DNA of 64,000 bases from Fibrobacterota bacterium (GTDB taxonomy: Bacteria > Fibrobacterota > Fibrobacteria > UBA11236), in assembly GCA_019509785.1 (NCBI GenBank), contig JAEKLQ010000049.1, positions 32,821-96,820 on the forward strand, read 5' to 3'. A program made the translations under genes and the position numbers. Positions 9,148 to 17,884 of the stretch are shown one piece after another. The notes under the pieces are model-generated. The model made no database searches, was not told the origin of the DNA, and worked only from the letters and a program-made list of their open reading frames with translations. Each line of letters starts with the position of its first letter. Within the stretch, counting starts at the first letter, position 1.

Positions 9148-9393
9148 TCAGTGCCAGCCGAAGGCCGAACCGTTGGAGTCGGTCACGGTGCGCCCGTGCG
9201 TCTTGGACTTCAGGAGTTCCAGGCCTTGCTCGAGAATGGCGCGGCGATCAATCGAGCCGGGCCGGAACCAATATTCCTCGTCCTGGTTGACGCGCACGTA
9301 GCATTTGTCGGCGATGGCGCGATCTCCCAACAAAACCTCGAAGGTGGCTTGGCGGCCATCCAATACGACATTGCGGATCCAGCGTATGCTCAT
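9148..9393 (-). CDS. Hypothetical small protein (81 aa)
   Basis: A short soluble protein with no signal peptide and no family I recognise. It is mixed charged and hydrophobic (DGRQATFEVLLGDRAIADKC), ending GSAFGWH. The ATG is preceded by TTGAGGTGAA, a good ribosome binding site that overlaps the stop codon of the upstream TPR gene 9 bases away, so it is the last gene of a three-gene unit (11574 to 9148). The size and beta-rich look could suit a small binding domain. No function is assigned. Confidence 0.65.
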   Translation of the reverse strand: MSIRWIRNVVLDGRQATFEVLLGDRAIADKCYVRVNQDEEYWFRPGSIDRRAILEQGLELLKSKTHGRTVTDSNGSAFGWH

Positions 9394-9402
9394 GGCGGAA
9401 TT

Positions 9403-11109
9403 TCACCTCAAGGCTTTGATCCTCCCGCGCGAAAACTCGGGGACCACGCCTCGTTGGTATTTTATGAGGAGGTCTTCGTATCTGGCAAGGGCCGCTTGCC
9501 GGCCGCCGGGCAGCTTTTCCTCCAAGAAGGCGGCGCGCGCTTCGGCTTCATAGCCTGCCAGGCGCACCGGGCTCCGCTTCGCTACCGCGTCGAATACGGC
9601 TATGGCGCTGTCCGGCTCCATTTGGGACAAAAGGATTTGGGCTTTTTCAAGTTGCGCGAAGGGCCACAGGTCGGAGGCCGGCGGAACGTGGTCCAGATTG
9701 GCCTTACGCTCGGCGGCAGGGCGGGGCGCCTCGGGCAGCCCGTGGAAGAACGGGCCGCGGGCCGCGGCGGCGGTATCCTGAAGCAGGAAGAAGCGATAGT
9801 CCAAGGCCCGTTGCGCTTCTTCGCTGCCGGTGTAGGCGGAAGCCAGCACCAAGAGGGAATCCGCCGCGTTGAAGCGTCCTTGATCGAGGGCCAGGCAAGC
9901 CTGCCAGAAAAGGATGGGTCCCGTGCCTTCCTGCCTCTTGGGATCGCGCTTGAGCGCCTCCAGGGTGCGTGCGGCGTCTTGCGGGCGGCCCAGCGCCATC
10001 TGGGCCTGGGCGGTCAGCAGCCGGGCGCGGAAGCCCCAGGGCGAAGGCGACTTGGCCGCCCGGCCCTGGGACAATTCCAGGGCCTCCTGCGGGCGCGCGA
10101 GCTTGAGCAAGGCGGCGGCCACGAAATAGGCTTCTTCCCCGTTGTACTCCGCCGAGGGTAGCTTGCCGGTTACGTCGGCTCCGCCCGCCTCGGACAATAA
10201 GCCCGCCCAATCCTGCATTTGGAAACGGATGCGCAAAGCCGCGCTGCGGGCTTGCGCGCGCCATGGCGGAGGCAGCTTACGCCAATCCATCGCCGCCAGG
10301 ATGGCCGCGGCATAATCGAAATAGCCCAGCGACTGAAAGCGATTGACGCGATCGAGGACGGCTCCGGGCCCGGGATCCCGCAAAGCGCGCCAAGCCTGGA
10401 AGGACCGGAAAGCGGCCGCGTAGGCGTGCTCTGACCAGGCCAGGTTTTCCAGGATCTCAGCGGTGCGGGGCACGCGATGCCGGTAGGCTACGGACAAGGA
10501 ATCCAGCCATGCTTGCGGGGAAACTTCCGTGCCCGGGGTGCGAAAGGCGTTATCCAGCTGGTACTGGGCCAGGCCGGCTTGCACCGTATCGATCTCCACC
10601 TGCCGCAGCAGGCTCATGGCCGCGTGGAAGGGATCGGGAACGGATAGATAGAGCGAGAAGAGCTCGCGCCAGGCTTCCGATTCGAACGGGCCTGAAGTCA
10701 GGCCGTCCGCGACCAGGCAGGCTTCGGCCAACCAGGCGACGTCCAAGGTGCGCGAAGAATCGCGGCGGGAGCGCATGCGCGCGAGCCACCCCGGGAGCCA
10801 GCCCTCGCCGGACGGAAGTTTGGCGCGCAGGAGTTTATCCGCGGGGCTGGGGGAACGATCGGCTAGGAATCGCTCGAAGGGCATGCGCAGGCCGGTGGCG
10901 GAAGTGTCGGAACGGCGAAGGCAAGCGGCGGCGTCCAGGAACGCAGGCGGATCGGGAATGCCTATAGGGAGCGCGGCCAGCATCTCGCGGCAGGCCGCCG
11001 GAAGGACCGCAGCCGGCGTGCCCGCGGAGGCCCCCGGTTCGGATGCGCGCGGGAGGGAAAAGCAGATCAAGGCCAAGAGCGCGGCCGGGATCGGCCGCGA
11101 GCGACGCAC
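9403..11109 (-). CDS. Secreted TPR-like repeat protein, unknown function
   Basis: A 568-residue protein with an N-terminal signal peptide (about residues 1-22, RPIPAALLALICFSLPRA). The rest is alpha-helical and rich in Ala, Leu and Arg, with repeated patterns such as ALELSQGRAAK and AARTLEALKRDP, typical of degenerate tetratricopeptide repeats. It probably acts in the periplasm as a scaffold. The GTG start at 11109 follows directly after the TGA of the upstream gene, with GGGGGAAC as ribosome binding site. It sits in an operon with a small secreted protein upstream and an 81-residue protein downstream. Confidence 0.75.
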   Translation of the reverse strand: MRRSRPIPAALLALICFSLPRASEPGASAGTPAAVLPAACREMLAALPIGIPDPPAFLDAAACLRRSDTSATGLRMPFERFLADRSPSPADKLLRAKLPSGEGWLPGWLARMRSRRDSSRTLDVAWLAEACLVADGLTSGPFESEAWRELFSLYLSVPDPFHAAMSLLRQVEIDTVQAGLAQYQLDNAFRTPGTEVSPQAWLDSLSVAYRHRVPRTAEILENLAWSEHAYAAAFRSFQAWRALRDPGPGAVLDRVNRFQSLGYFDYAAAILAAMDWRKLPPPWRAQARSAALRIRFQMQDWAGLLSEAGGADVTGKLPSAEYNGEEAYFVAAALLKLARPQEALELSQGRAAKSPSPWGFRARLLTAQAQMALGRPQDAARTLEALKRDPKRQEGTGPILFWQACLALDQGRFNAADSLLVLASAYTGSEEAQRALDYRFFLLQDTAAAARGPFFHGLPEAPRPAAERKANLDHVPPASDLWPFAQLEKAQILLSQMEPDSAIAVFDAVAKRSPVRLAGYEAEARAAFLEEKLPGGRQAALARYEDLLIKYQRGVVPEFSRGRIKALR

Positions 11110-11574
11110 TCAGTTCCCCCGGATGAAAACGGGGTGGAGGGTATCCGCACGGTTGCCGTTGGAACCCACTACAGTCATGTTGTAAGTGGTTTTTTGGACC
11201 AGGCCGGGGATGGTTGCTTTCCAGGTATCGTTGGTAATAACCGCGGACACCGGGGTGCCCGAGGGAGTAATGGAGACCACGGCCACCGAAGTGGCATTTC
11301 TCTGGATGCCGGTCAGGACCAAGGTGTCCGTCGTGAAGGTCCCCGGCAACGCGTCGAGACTGATGGAAACCGCGCAGGCGGGATCGCAATCGGTATCGGC
11401 GCAATCGATCAGGCCGTCCCCGTCGTTGTCGATCTTGTCGGTGCAGATCTCCGGGACATAGTTCGTAAAGGTCGTATCCTGCACGCATTTCGATGCGGTG
11501 AAAACGAGTATGACCGCGCCCGCGGCCGCCAGGCCTGCGGCGGCGCGGAGGCCGGATACGGAAAGAACCTTCAT
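11110..11574 (-). CDS. Secreted protein with DxDxDG calcium-type motif
   Basis: A 154-residue protein with a hydrophobic N-terminal export segment (about residues 8-26). The mature part contains Cys residues and DKIDNDGDGLIDCADTDCD, a repeat-like acidic motif resembling the putative metal-binding motif found in secreted proteins of myxobacteria and related groups. A beta-sandwich-like remainder (VLTGIQRNATSVAVVSITP) could be an Ig-like domain. The ATG at 11574 has AGGAG upstream; an upstream in-frame codon at 11640 is rejected for lack of a binding site. First gene of a three-gene operon. Confidence 0.7.
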   Translation of the reverse strand: MKVLSVSGLRAAAGLAAAGAVILVFTASKCVQDTTFTNYVPEICTDKIDNDGDGLIDCADTDCDPACAVSISLDALPGTFTTDTLVLTGIQRNATSVAVVSITPSGTPVSAVITNDTWKATIPGLVQKTTYNMTVVGSNGNRADTLHPVFIRGN

Positions 11575-11617
11575 GGGACTCCTGGGTAGCGTGGCGGATG
11601 ACGGACAAGGAAAATAG

Positions 11618-12826
11618 CTACTTCCAGCGGTACAGCCCAAGGTGCCCGAGGATCACCGCAACCAGGATGATGGGAACATGCAGGATTTCGCACCAAAGGA
11701 GATTGCGCAGGATGCCCGCATGCCCGAGGCGGCGCGAGGTCACGGATAGGAATACGGCGTTGAACGCGATCTTTACCGCCGCGGGTACGAGGAACAGCCA
11801 GGCCGGCACCAAACCGGCCAAGACCAGGACGGGGCCGAGGGCCAGCCACCAATAAAAGGCGTAGATGCAGCAGAGCAAGGCCACGAAGCCCTTCTCATCG
11901 TAATGGGCGCCATTGCTGGCCCAGCGCGCGCGTTGGATGAGCATCGCCTTCCAAGTCGGGGCGGGGGAAGTGGAGACGCAGGCCTCCGGATCGGAATTGT
12001 ACGCGACCTTGCACCCGGGCACCTTCTGCATCTTGCGCACCAGCAGATCGTCGTCCCCGGAAACCGTATCTTCCAGGCCCTGGAAGCCGCCTACGCCTTC
12101 GTAGAGCGCGCGGCGGTAGGCCAGGGACGGCGCGCTGGCGATCATGGGCCGACCCAGGGCGAAGGTGGCGGCTTCGATGCTGACCAGGCCGAACACCTCG
12201 TGCTCCTGATATCTGGACAGCAGGCTGCCGTCACCGCGGATGCGTTTAGGGCCTTGCACGATCCCGATGCCCGGCGAGAAACGCGCGGCCATGCTCGAGA
12301 GCCAGCCCGGGCGCGCCAGGCAATCGGCGTCCGTGGTCATCAGGATCTCTCCCTTGGCGGCCGCGAAGCCGGCGGCCAAGGCGCGTTTCTTGGGGCTGGG
12401 CACGGAAGGGGAACCGACGGGGATTTCGGCCGCGGTGAAGCGCGGATCGAGCGCGCAGAATTCCCGCAAGATGGTTCCGGTAGCGTCCCCGGAGCGATCG
12501 TCCACGCAGATGACTTCCCATTCGCCCGCGTAATCCTGGGCCGCCAGCGCTCGTAAGGTGGCTTCGGCATTGGCCTCTTCGTTGCGCATGGGGACGACCA
12601 CGGAGACACTCGGCAATCTCTCGTCCCCATCCCCATCGGGTGATCGATCCCCATCGCCGGATCGCGAACGCGAGAGCGGGCGGGTGGCCGTCGCGAGAGG
12701 CAGGGGACGACTGGACTTCGCAAGGGCAGGGCTCTCCAGGCGTAAGGCGCCGACGGTGAAGAAGAGCAGCAAGGCGGAGTAAACGGCGGTGAGGATCAAG
12801 ACCCCGGCGATGACAATTAGTACCAA
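11618..12826 (-). CDS. Glycosyltransferase family 2, membrane-bound
   Basis: A protein of about 400 residues. It has an N-terminal transmembrane helix, then a GT-A domain with VSVVVPMRNEE, VDDRSGD, the DxD motif TTDADC, SGDDD and the QRARW motif of processive GT2 enzymes, then C-terminal hydrophobic helices. It would transfer sugars at the inner membrane, possibly for surface polysaccharide or glycolipid. An Asp/Gly/Arg/Ser-rich insert separates the first helix and the catalytic domain. The start is uncertain: TTG at 12826 places the membrane helix at the N terminus, while ATG at 12898 would overlap the start of pyruvate kinase on the other strand. Confidence 0.85.
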   Translation of the reverse strand: MVLIVIAGVLILTAVYSALLLFFTVGALRLESPALAKSSRPLPLATATRPLSRSRSGDGDRSPDGDGDERLPSVSVVVPMRNEEANAEATLRALAAQDYAGEWEVICVDDRSGDATGTILREFCALDPRFTAAEIPVGSPSVPSPKKRALAAGFAAAKGEILMTTDADCLARPGWLSSMAARFSPGIGIVQGPKRIRGDGSLLSRYQEHEVFGLVSIEAATFALGRPMIASAPSLAYRRALYEGVGGFQGLEDTVSGDDDLLVRKMQKVPGCKVAYNSDPEACVSTSPAPTWKAMLIQRARWASNGAHYDEKGFVALLCCIYAFYWWLALGPVLVLAGLVPAWLFLVPAAVKIAFNAVFLSVTSRRLGHAGILRNLLWCEILHVPIILVAVILGHLGLYRWK

Positions 12827-12892
12827 AATATCGTCCCGGGCATGGTCGGAAAAATAATCATCATCCGCGGGAAGGGGAACTATCTTTCCGCC

Positions 12893-14347
12893 ATGCATAC
12901 GCGTCGCGCAAAAATCCTCGCTACAATGGGCCCCGCCCTCGAAGATCCCGCCGTGCTGGCGCGGGCCATCGAAGCCGGGGCCAACGCCTTCCGCATCAAC
13001 TTCTCCCACGGGGATCAGGGGCAACACGCCCGTTACCTGGCTTCCATCCGCGCGGCGGCGAAACGGCTAAAGGCCCCCGTCGGGGTGCTCGCGGATCTGA
13101 TGGGCCCCAAGGTGCGGGTGGACGCGCGGGAATACGATCTGGAAAACGGCGCCTTGGTGGGCCTGGTCGCGCGGCCCGGGGACCCCGGGGCGGGGGAGAT
13201 CGGGATCAGCTATCCGGGCCTATGCGATTTGATCGGCCCCGGCCAGCGCATCCTGTTGGACGACGGCAAGCTGGAGATACGGGCCGAAGGCAAGGCGCGG
13301 CGCTCCAAAGGCAAGGGCCCCAAGGTCATGTGCCGCGTCATCCGCGGGGGAATCCTGCGGCCCAACAAATCCTTGAACGTACCCGGTGTCAACCTCCGCT
13401 TGCCGATCCTGAGCAAGAAGGATAAGGATGATCTGGCGTTCATCATCAAGGCCGGTTTCGACTGGGTGGCGGCCTCCTTCATCGGGCACGGGGACGACAT
13501 CCGCGCCATCAAGCGATTCATGGCGGGTCTCGGCGCTTCCATTCCGCTGGTGGCGAAGGTGGAAAGCGCCCAAGCGGTAGACAACCTGGAAGGCATCGTG
13601 GACGCGGCCGAGGGCGTTATGGTGGCCCGTGGCGATCTGGGCGTGGAATTGGATTTGGAATTGATCCCCGCGGTACAACGCGAAGTCATCAAGATCGCCC
13701 GGGAAAAAGGCAAGCTGACCATAGTGGCGACGCAAATGCTGGAGTCCATGATGACTTCGGCCCGCCCTTCCCGCGCCGAGGTCACCGACGTTTCCACCGC
13801 GGCGCTGGCGCGCGTCGACGCCCTGATGCTTTCAGGCGAAACCGCGGCGGGCAAATATCCCGTGGAGACGATAGAGATGATGGACCGCATCATCACCACT
13901 ACCGAACGCGGAATGGTCAAGGACTTCGTGGATATCCGGCATTCCGATCCCATCGCGCTGGTGTGCGAGGCGGGATTGTACCTGAGCGCCAACAGCAAGG
14001 CGAAGGCGCTGGTGGCATTGAGCACCCACGGCACCACGCCGCGCATCCTCTCCACCTACCGCGGAAACATCCCCGTGGTCGTGGCCTGCGAGCGGCCGGA
14101 GATCTACCATCGCAGCACCTTGTATTACTCGGTCTATCCCCGCATGATCAAGGCCGTGCGGAATCCCGAGCTGGTCTTCCGCAAGTTGGAAGCCGATCTT
14201 CTCCGGGAAGGATTGGTGGAGAAGGGGGACGTCCTCGTCTTCACCTTCGGGCATCCCGTCCACACCCGCCACGGAACCAATAGCATCCGTCGCTGGGTGG
14301 TGGCGGAACCCAGCCGGATCCGGAACGAGAAGCCGCGGGGAAGATAA
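12893..14347 (+). CDS. pyk: Pyruvate kinase
   Basis: A 484-residue cytosolic enzyme that converts phosphoenolpyruvate and ADP to pyruvate and ATP. Visible motifs are RINFSHG, the substrate/metal region MVARGDLGVEL, and ATQMLESM followed by RAEVTDV and LMLSGETAAGKYP. The C-terminal regulatory domain is present, so the length is normal. The ATG at 12893 gives the family N terminus (xRRAKILATMGP); an in-frame ATG at 12842 would add 17 atypical residues. It is divergent from the glycosyltransferase gene with almost no intergenic space. Confidence 0.95.
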   Translation: MHTRRAKILATMGPALEDPAVLARAIEAGANAFRINFSHGDQGQHARYLASIRAAAKRLKAPVGVLADLMGPKVRVDAREYDLENGALVGLVARPGDPGAGEIGISYPGLCDLIGPGQRILLDDGKLEIRAEGKARRSKGKGPKVMCRVIRGGILRPNKSLNVPGVNLRLPILSKKDKDDLAFIIKAGFDWVAASFIGHGDDIRAIKRFMAGLGASIPLVAKVESAQAVDNLEGIVDAAEGVMVARGDLGVELDLELIPAVQREVIKIAREKGKLTIVATQMLESMMTSARPSRAEVTDVSTAALARVDALMLSGETAAGKYPVETIEMMDRIITTTERGMVKDFVDIRHSDPIALVCEAGLYLSANSKAKALVALSTHGTTPRILSTYRGNIPVVVACERPEIYHRSTLYYSVYPRMIKAVRNPELVFRKLEADLLREGLVEKGDVLVFTFGHPVHTRHGTNSIRRWVVAEPSRIRNEKPRGR

Positions 14348-14381
14348 AGCCCCTTCGCGCCCGCTGGCTTACCCGGCGGGG

Positions 14382-15056
14382 CTAATGCTTGTGGATAGGG
14401 GCGTATGCCCTTAACGCGTCGACCTGGACGAATCGATCCTCTTCCGGGCACCACCCGGTGAGCTTCCCCCCGTAAACGCAACCGGTATCCAAGCCTTTGA
14501 AACCCGGCAGATCGACCAAGCCCCTTTGGGCCCAATGGCCGAACACGACCACGCGACCGGGCTCCACGCAGGCGAACCAAGGCGGATCGCCCGGGCGATT
14601 GAGGTTATCGCCGCGGCCGTCCCAGGTGCGGATGTTGGTCAGGATGCGCGTATCGGTAGCGGCCGGATCGGGGTTCCCCGGCTGTAGCCCGGCATGCACC
14701 AGCAGGATGTCCCCCAGGTCCAGCCAATAGGGCCAGGATCCGATCCAGGCGGCCCATCTGTCCCGGTCCGGCCCCAACGCGTCCACGTAATCCTGATGTT
14801 TCGGCCGCGATCCGGCTGCCATCGCGCGCGCGGCTTCCAGCAAGGCGACATCGTGGTTACCGAGTACGACGGCGGCTTTGAGCTCATGCAGGCGGGCCAA
14901 GGCGCCCGGCACATCGGGACCTTTGCCGACGATGTCCCCCACCGCGAAGAGTCGGTCGATGCCGGGGCGGAACGCGAAGCGGGAAAGGAGGGCGTCCAGC
15001 TCGGCCCGGCATCCGTGCAGATCGCCGACGAACAGGCGACGAGACGGGTCATTCAT
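14382..15056 (-). CDS. Calcineurin-like metallophosphatase, ApaH/PrpA-like
   Basis: A 224-residue protein with the full set of metallophosphoesterase motifs: VGDLHGC at the N terminus, VGDIVGKG, VLGNHDVALL, LLVHAGL and VFGHWA. This is the pattern shared by symmetrical diadenosine tetraphosphatases (ApaH) and small Ser/Thr protein phosphatases; sequence alone does not separate them. The ATG at 15056 is chosen because the phosphatase motif starts nine residues later and CGGGG precedes it. Its start lies 58 bases from that of the divergent SirB1-like gene. Confidence 0.8.
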   Translation of the reverse strand: MNDPSRRLFVGDLHGCRAELDALLSRFAFRPGIDRLFAVGDIVGKGPDVPGALARLHELKAAVVLGNHDVALLEAARAMAAGSRPKHQDYVDALGPDRDRWAAWIGSWPYWLDLGDILLVHAGLQPGNPDPAATDTRILTNIRTWDGRGDNLNRPGDPPWFACVEPGRVVVFGHWAQRGLVDLPGFKGLDTGCVYGGKLTGWCPEEDRFVQVDALRAYAPIHKH

Positions 15057-15114
15057 GCCCCGAATATACATCCTGGATCCGGCGCTGGGATTTGTACCTT
15101 CTCGGCCGGAAGCC

Positions 15115-16161
15115 ATGGCCGAAGACAAAGACCTCATCCACATCCTCAAGCTCCTCGACGACGACAGCCCGAAGGTGCGGCATAGCGTATGGGAACGGCT
15201 CGAGGCCAACCTCCCCGCCTGGGAAAACCACATCCGCGCGCGCCTGCCGCAATTGGCGGACGCTCCCCGCCGGCGCCTGGAGGATCTGCTTTCGGGCCGC
15301 GCCCGCCGCGGCTTCCGCCGCGCCTGGATGCGTTGGCGCGATCTCAACGGGGACGCGGAAAAGCTCGAAGGCGCTTTGGCCGGCCTCTCCTGGTATCTGG
15401 CGGAGGATCGCGCCGGGCGTAAACGCGGCGGCGATGGCGACGCGCCCGTGAACCATGAAAGGCGTGCGCCCATGCGCTCGGACGCGGGGCAACTTCCGCG
15501 GCACCCCGCCTTGGCGCCGTTATTGGACGGCTTGACCGCCGCTTACCGCGCCGTGGCGGCCGTGCCTTCGGCCAGCGGCCTCGCGGCATTCCTCTTCGCC
15601 GGCCAAGGTTTCAAGGGCGCCGAAGGCGATTACTACGATCCGGAGCACAGCGATCTGGTCCTGGTCATCGAACGCCGTCGCGGCATCCCCATCAGCCTGG
15701 CCTGCGTTTTCATCCTGGTAGGCCATCGCCTCGGCCTTTCCATCCACGGCTGCGACGTGCCGGAGCATTTCCTGACCCGCGCGTCCGAAGGGGGCCGCGA
15801 TATCATCATCGATTGCTTCGACGGCGGGAAGATCCTCGACCCGGAAAGCCTCGCCCAACTTGAGCTCAAATACGCTCCGGCCTTCGCGCGCTTGCTTAGG
15901 ACCCCGGCGGAACCGGATGCCATCGTCGCGCGCGTCCTGCGGAACCTGATCAACGCCTATCACTTGGCGGGCGATCGGCAGGCCAGCCAATTCATGTTCT
16001 CCTTGGCCGAGGATCTGCGTGGGGGGCGCCCGGCGGCCGGGGCCGTGGCGGATATCGTCAGCGAGGCCCAAGACGAAGCGGGGCCGGAACGGCCCTTCGG
16101 CGAAGGCACGGACAAGGAAGAAGACGAAGGCTCCGACGGATCGAATCCCGATCTGGAGTAG
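15115..16161 (+). CDS. SirB1-family transglutaminase-like protein
   Basis: A 348-residue protein. The central part (SGLAAFLFAGQGFKGAEGDY, then RRRGIPISLACVFILVGHRL) matches the SirB1/Transglut_core2 family, including the SLACV and HGCDVPEHFL segments where the Cys-His pair of the transglutaminase fold would lie. The N-terminal 130 residues are a helical, HEAT-like extension, and the C terminus is acidic (KEEDEGSDGSNPDLE). Family function is not established. The ATG at 15115 has a weak CGGAAG just upstream. Confidence 0.75.
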   Translation: MAEDKDLIHILKLLDDDSPKVRHSVWERLEANLPAWENHIRARLPQLADAPRRRLEDLLSGRARRGFRRAWMRWRDLNGDAEKLEGALAGLSWYLAEDRAGRKRGGDGDAPVNHERRAPMRSDAGQLPRHPALAPLLDGLTAAYRAVAAVPSASGLAAFLFAGQGFKGAEGDYYDPEHSDLVLVIERRRGIPISLACVFILVGHRLGLSIHGCDVPEHFLTRASEGGRDIIIDCFDGGKILDPESLAQLELKYAPAFARLLRTPAEPDAIVARVLRNLINAYHLAGDRQASQFMFSLAEDLRGGRPAAGAVADIVSEAQDEAGPERPFGEGTDKEEDEGSDGSNPDLE

Positions 16162-16223
16162 ACCGCGCCTAGCGTAGCGGTCCGCAACTTCGTGGCAGCC
16201 CCGCTTCGCGGGCGCGCCGGAAA

Positions 16224-17042
16224 TCACCAATACTCTTCGATATGCAGGCTGCCCGGCGCTTGGGTGGAATAGGCCGAATAGCCCAGCGGTTCCAGGATGC
16301 CCTGCACTTCATGGATCATCGCTGGATTGCCGCATAGGAACACCGACGTCCGGGCCGGATCCAATTCCACCTCCAGCTTGTCGCGAAGGAGATTGGAATG
16401 GAACCACTGGGTGATGCGGCCGGATTCGCCCGTCCACCAGGGATCTTCCTTGGTGCGGGTGATGGAAGGAACGTAGACCACGCGCGGCAGGTAACGGGCT
16501 TGCATGCTCAGCTCTTCGAGATAACCGAGTTCCCAACTCTTGGGAGCGCCGTGCAGGATGACGAAGCGGAAGGGGAAAGGCCGCAGGGCGTGGGCCCGCA
16601 TCATGGAAACGTACGGAGCCAGGCCCGTGCCTGTAGCGGCGAGCACCACCGTGGTATGCTCCTTGGGGACGGTATCCAGGGTAAAAAACCCGCGGATCTT
16701 ATCGCCGACCATGATCCGATCGCCTGGCTTCAAGTTGACCAGCCGCGGAGTGAGCGATCCGTTGGCGACCACCGAGATGTAGAACTCCAGGAGGCCGGGC
16801 TCATGCCCGGCGGATGCGATGGAATAGGCCCGCAGGACCATGCGATCGGCTTTGCTTTCCTTGAACTCCGGTTCGCTGCCTTCGCGGCGCGGGACGTTCG
16901 AGCTAAGCCCTAGAAGGACGTACTGCCCCGAGATGAACTCGGCGGGGGCCTTGTCGGGCTTAACCTTGATGATGAAAAGGTCCGGGGTCAGCGCCATGCG
17001 CGCCACCACTACGGCATTGTACTTTTCGGCGACGGCATCCAT
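16224..17042 (-). CDS. fpr: Ferredoxin-NADP+ reductase
   Basis: A 272-residue flavoenzyme. The FAD-binding motif RAYSIAS, the NADP-binding GTGLAPYVSM, the CGNPAMI motif and the aromatic C-terminal EEYW are all typical of bacterial Fpr-type ferredoxin (flavodoxin)-NADP+ reductases that shuttle electrons between NADPH and ferredoxin. The ATG at 17042 is preferred (AGGG about ten bases upstream) over an in-frame ATG eight codons earlier. It is transcribed towards the SirB1-like gene and its start faces the hypothetical gene at 17132. Confidence 0.9.
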   Translation of the reverse strand: MDAVAEKYNAVVVARMALTPDLFIIKVKPDKAPAEFISGQYVLLGLSSNVPRREGSEPEFKESKADRMVLRAYSIASAGHEPGLLEFYISVVANGSLTPRLVNLKPGDRIMVGDKIRGFFTLDTVPKEHTTVVLAATGTGLAPYVSMMRAHALRPFPFRFVILHGAPKSWELGYLEELSMQARYLPRVVYVPSITRTKEDPWWTGESGRITQWFHSNLLRDKLEVELDPARTSVFLCGNPAMIHEVQGILEPLGYSAYSTQAPGSLHIEEYW

Positions 17043-17131
17043 GGCTACTAGCCCTAAATGTAGCATGGCGAACTGTTCAGGCAGGCACGATTCGTGTAAC
17101 TTTTACGGAATAACCCCGTCCCGATCCGCCC

Positions 17132-17485
17132 TTGTCCACCTACGTCATCAACAACCGCATCCCACGATTCCCGATCCGGAACGCGTACCCGGATCTCCCA
17201 TCCTTGCAGAAGCGCCTCGAGGATGCTTTCCAAGTGTGGCTTAAGGAACGGTTCATCTCCAACCTGGCCCGCCGCAAGGTCTGTTCGCAGGTATACGACT
17301 TCGCGGTCTGGATGGGGGATGCGCACCGGACCATGGAAGATTCCCGGCCCGGGGATTTCGCCGCCTGGTGCGCGGACGCCGGCGCGGCCCCGCTATCGGA
17401 ATGGGGCGACTTCTTGCGTTACGCGCGGTTACGGGTGCCGGAAATCGCCTGGGCCGACGCGGAGGCCAAGGAAGCCGGCGCCTAG
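17132..17485 (+). CDS. Hypothetical protein (117 aa)
   Basis: A soluble protein with no recognised family and no signal peptide. Trp and Arg are prominent (VWLKERFISNLARRKVC, AAWCADAG). The predicted start is a TTG at 17132 without a convincing ribosome binding site. Base composition by codon position resembles the neighbours, which supports a real gene. It lies alone between the divergent fpr and the convergent slyX-like gene. Confidence 0.5.
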   Translation: MSTYVINNRIPRFPIRNAYPDLPSLQKRLEDAFQVWLKERFISNLARRKVCSQVYDFAVWMGDAHRTMEDSRPGDFAAWCADAGAAPLSEWGDFLRYARLRVPEIAWADAEAKEAGA

Positions 17486-17504
17486 CCGGCCTCGCCGCGG
17501 TCGC

Positions 17505-17699
17505 CTATCCGGCCTCGGCAACGGAGGATTCGGGCACGTCCCGCTTCAAGGTCTGGATCTCCTCATCCATCTCGGCCAGCCGCTTGTAGAAGCCTCGGCT
17601 CGCTTCCTTGTACTCTTCCAGCTCTTTCTCCAAGAATGCGAGTTTGAATTCGATTTCCTCCAGGCGCGAGGCGTTCGGATCGGGCGGCGTTGGCTTCAT
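17505..17699 (-). CDS. slyX: SlyX-like coiled-coil protein
   Basis: A 64-residue protein dominated by a heptad coiled coil (IEFKLAFLEKELEEYKEA) with the late LAEMDEEIQTLKRDV segment, the pattern and length of SlyX. The family's function is unknown. The start at 17699 is fixed by a good AAGGAG; a longer reading frame reaching 17852 is rejected because its upstream part is compositionally odd and lacks a binding site. It is divergent from pyrF. Confidence 0.7.
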   Translation of the reverse strand: MKPTPPDPNASRLEEIEFKLAFLEKELEEYKEASRGFYKRLAEMDEEIQTLKRDVPESSVAEAG

Positions 17700-17884
17700 G
17701 TCGGGCTCCTTGGGGAAAAGGGTAAGTCCGTGATCCTTGAAATAACCGCTTCTCGGACCCAGGCCAAGGTTTTTCCCGGGGGACACGGGAACCCGGGGAT
17801 GCCGGTCCCGCCCAGGCTGTGCGGTCCGGGCCTGTCCTCCCCGGCCGGGCATGACTAAATTGCTGCGCCGGAGGGCCCGGAAAC

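Noticed and set aside
14348..14381. Terminator between pyruvate kinase and the ApaH-like gene
   Set aside because: A GC-rich hairpin is possible but no T run follows in either direction.
15000..15120. Longer N terminus for the SirB1-like protein starting at 14878
   Set aside because: The upstream part overlaps the ApaH-like gene on the opposite strand and is arginine-rich shadow; ATG at 15115 fits better.
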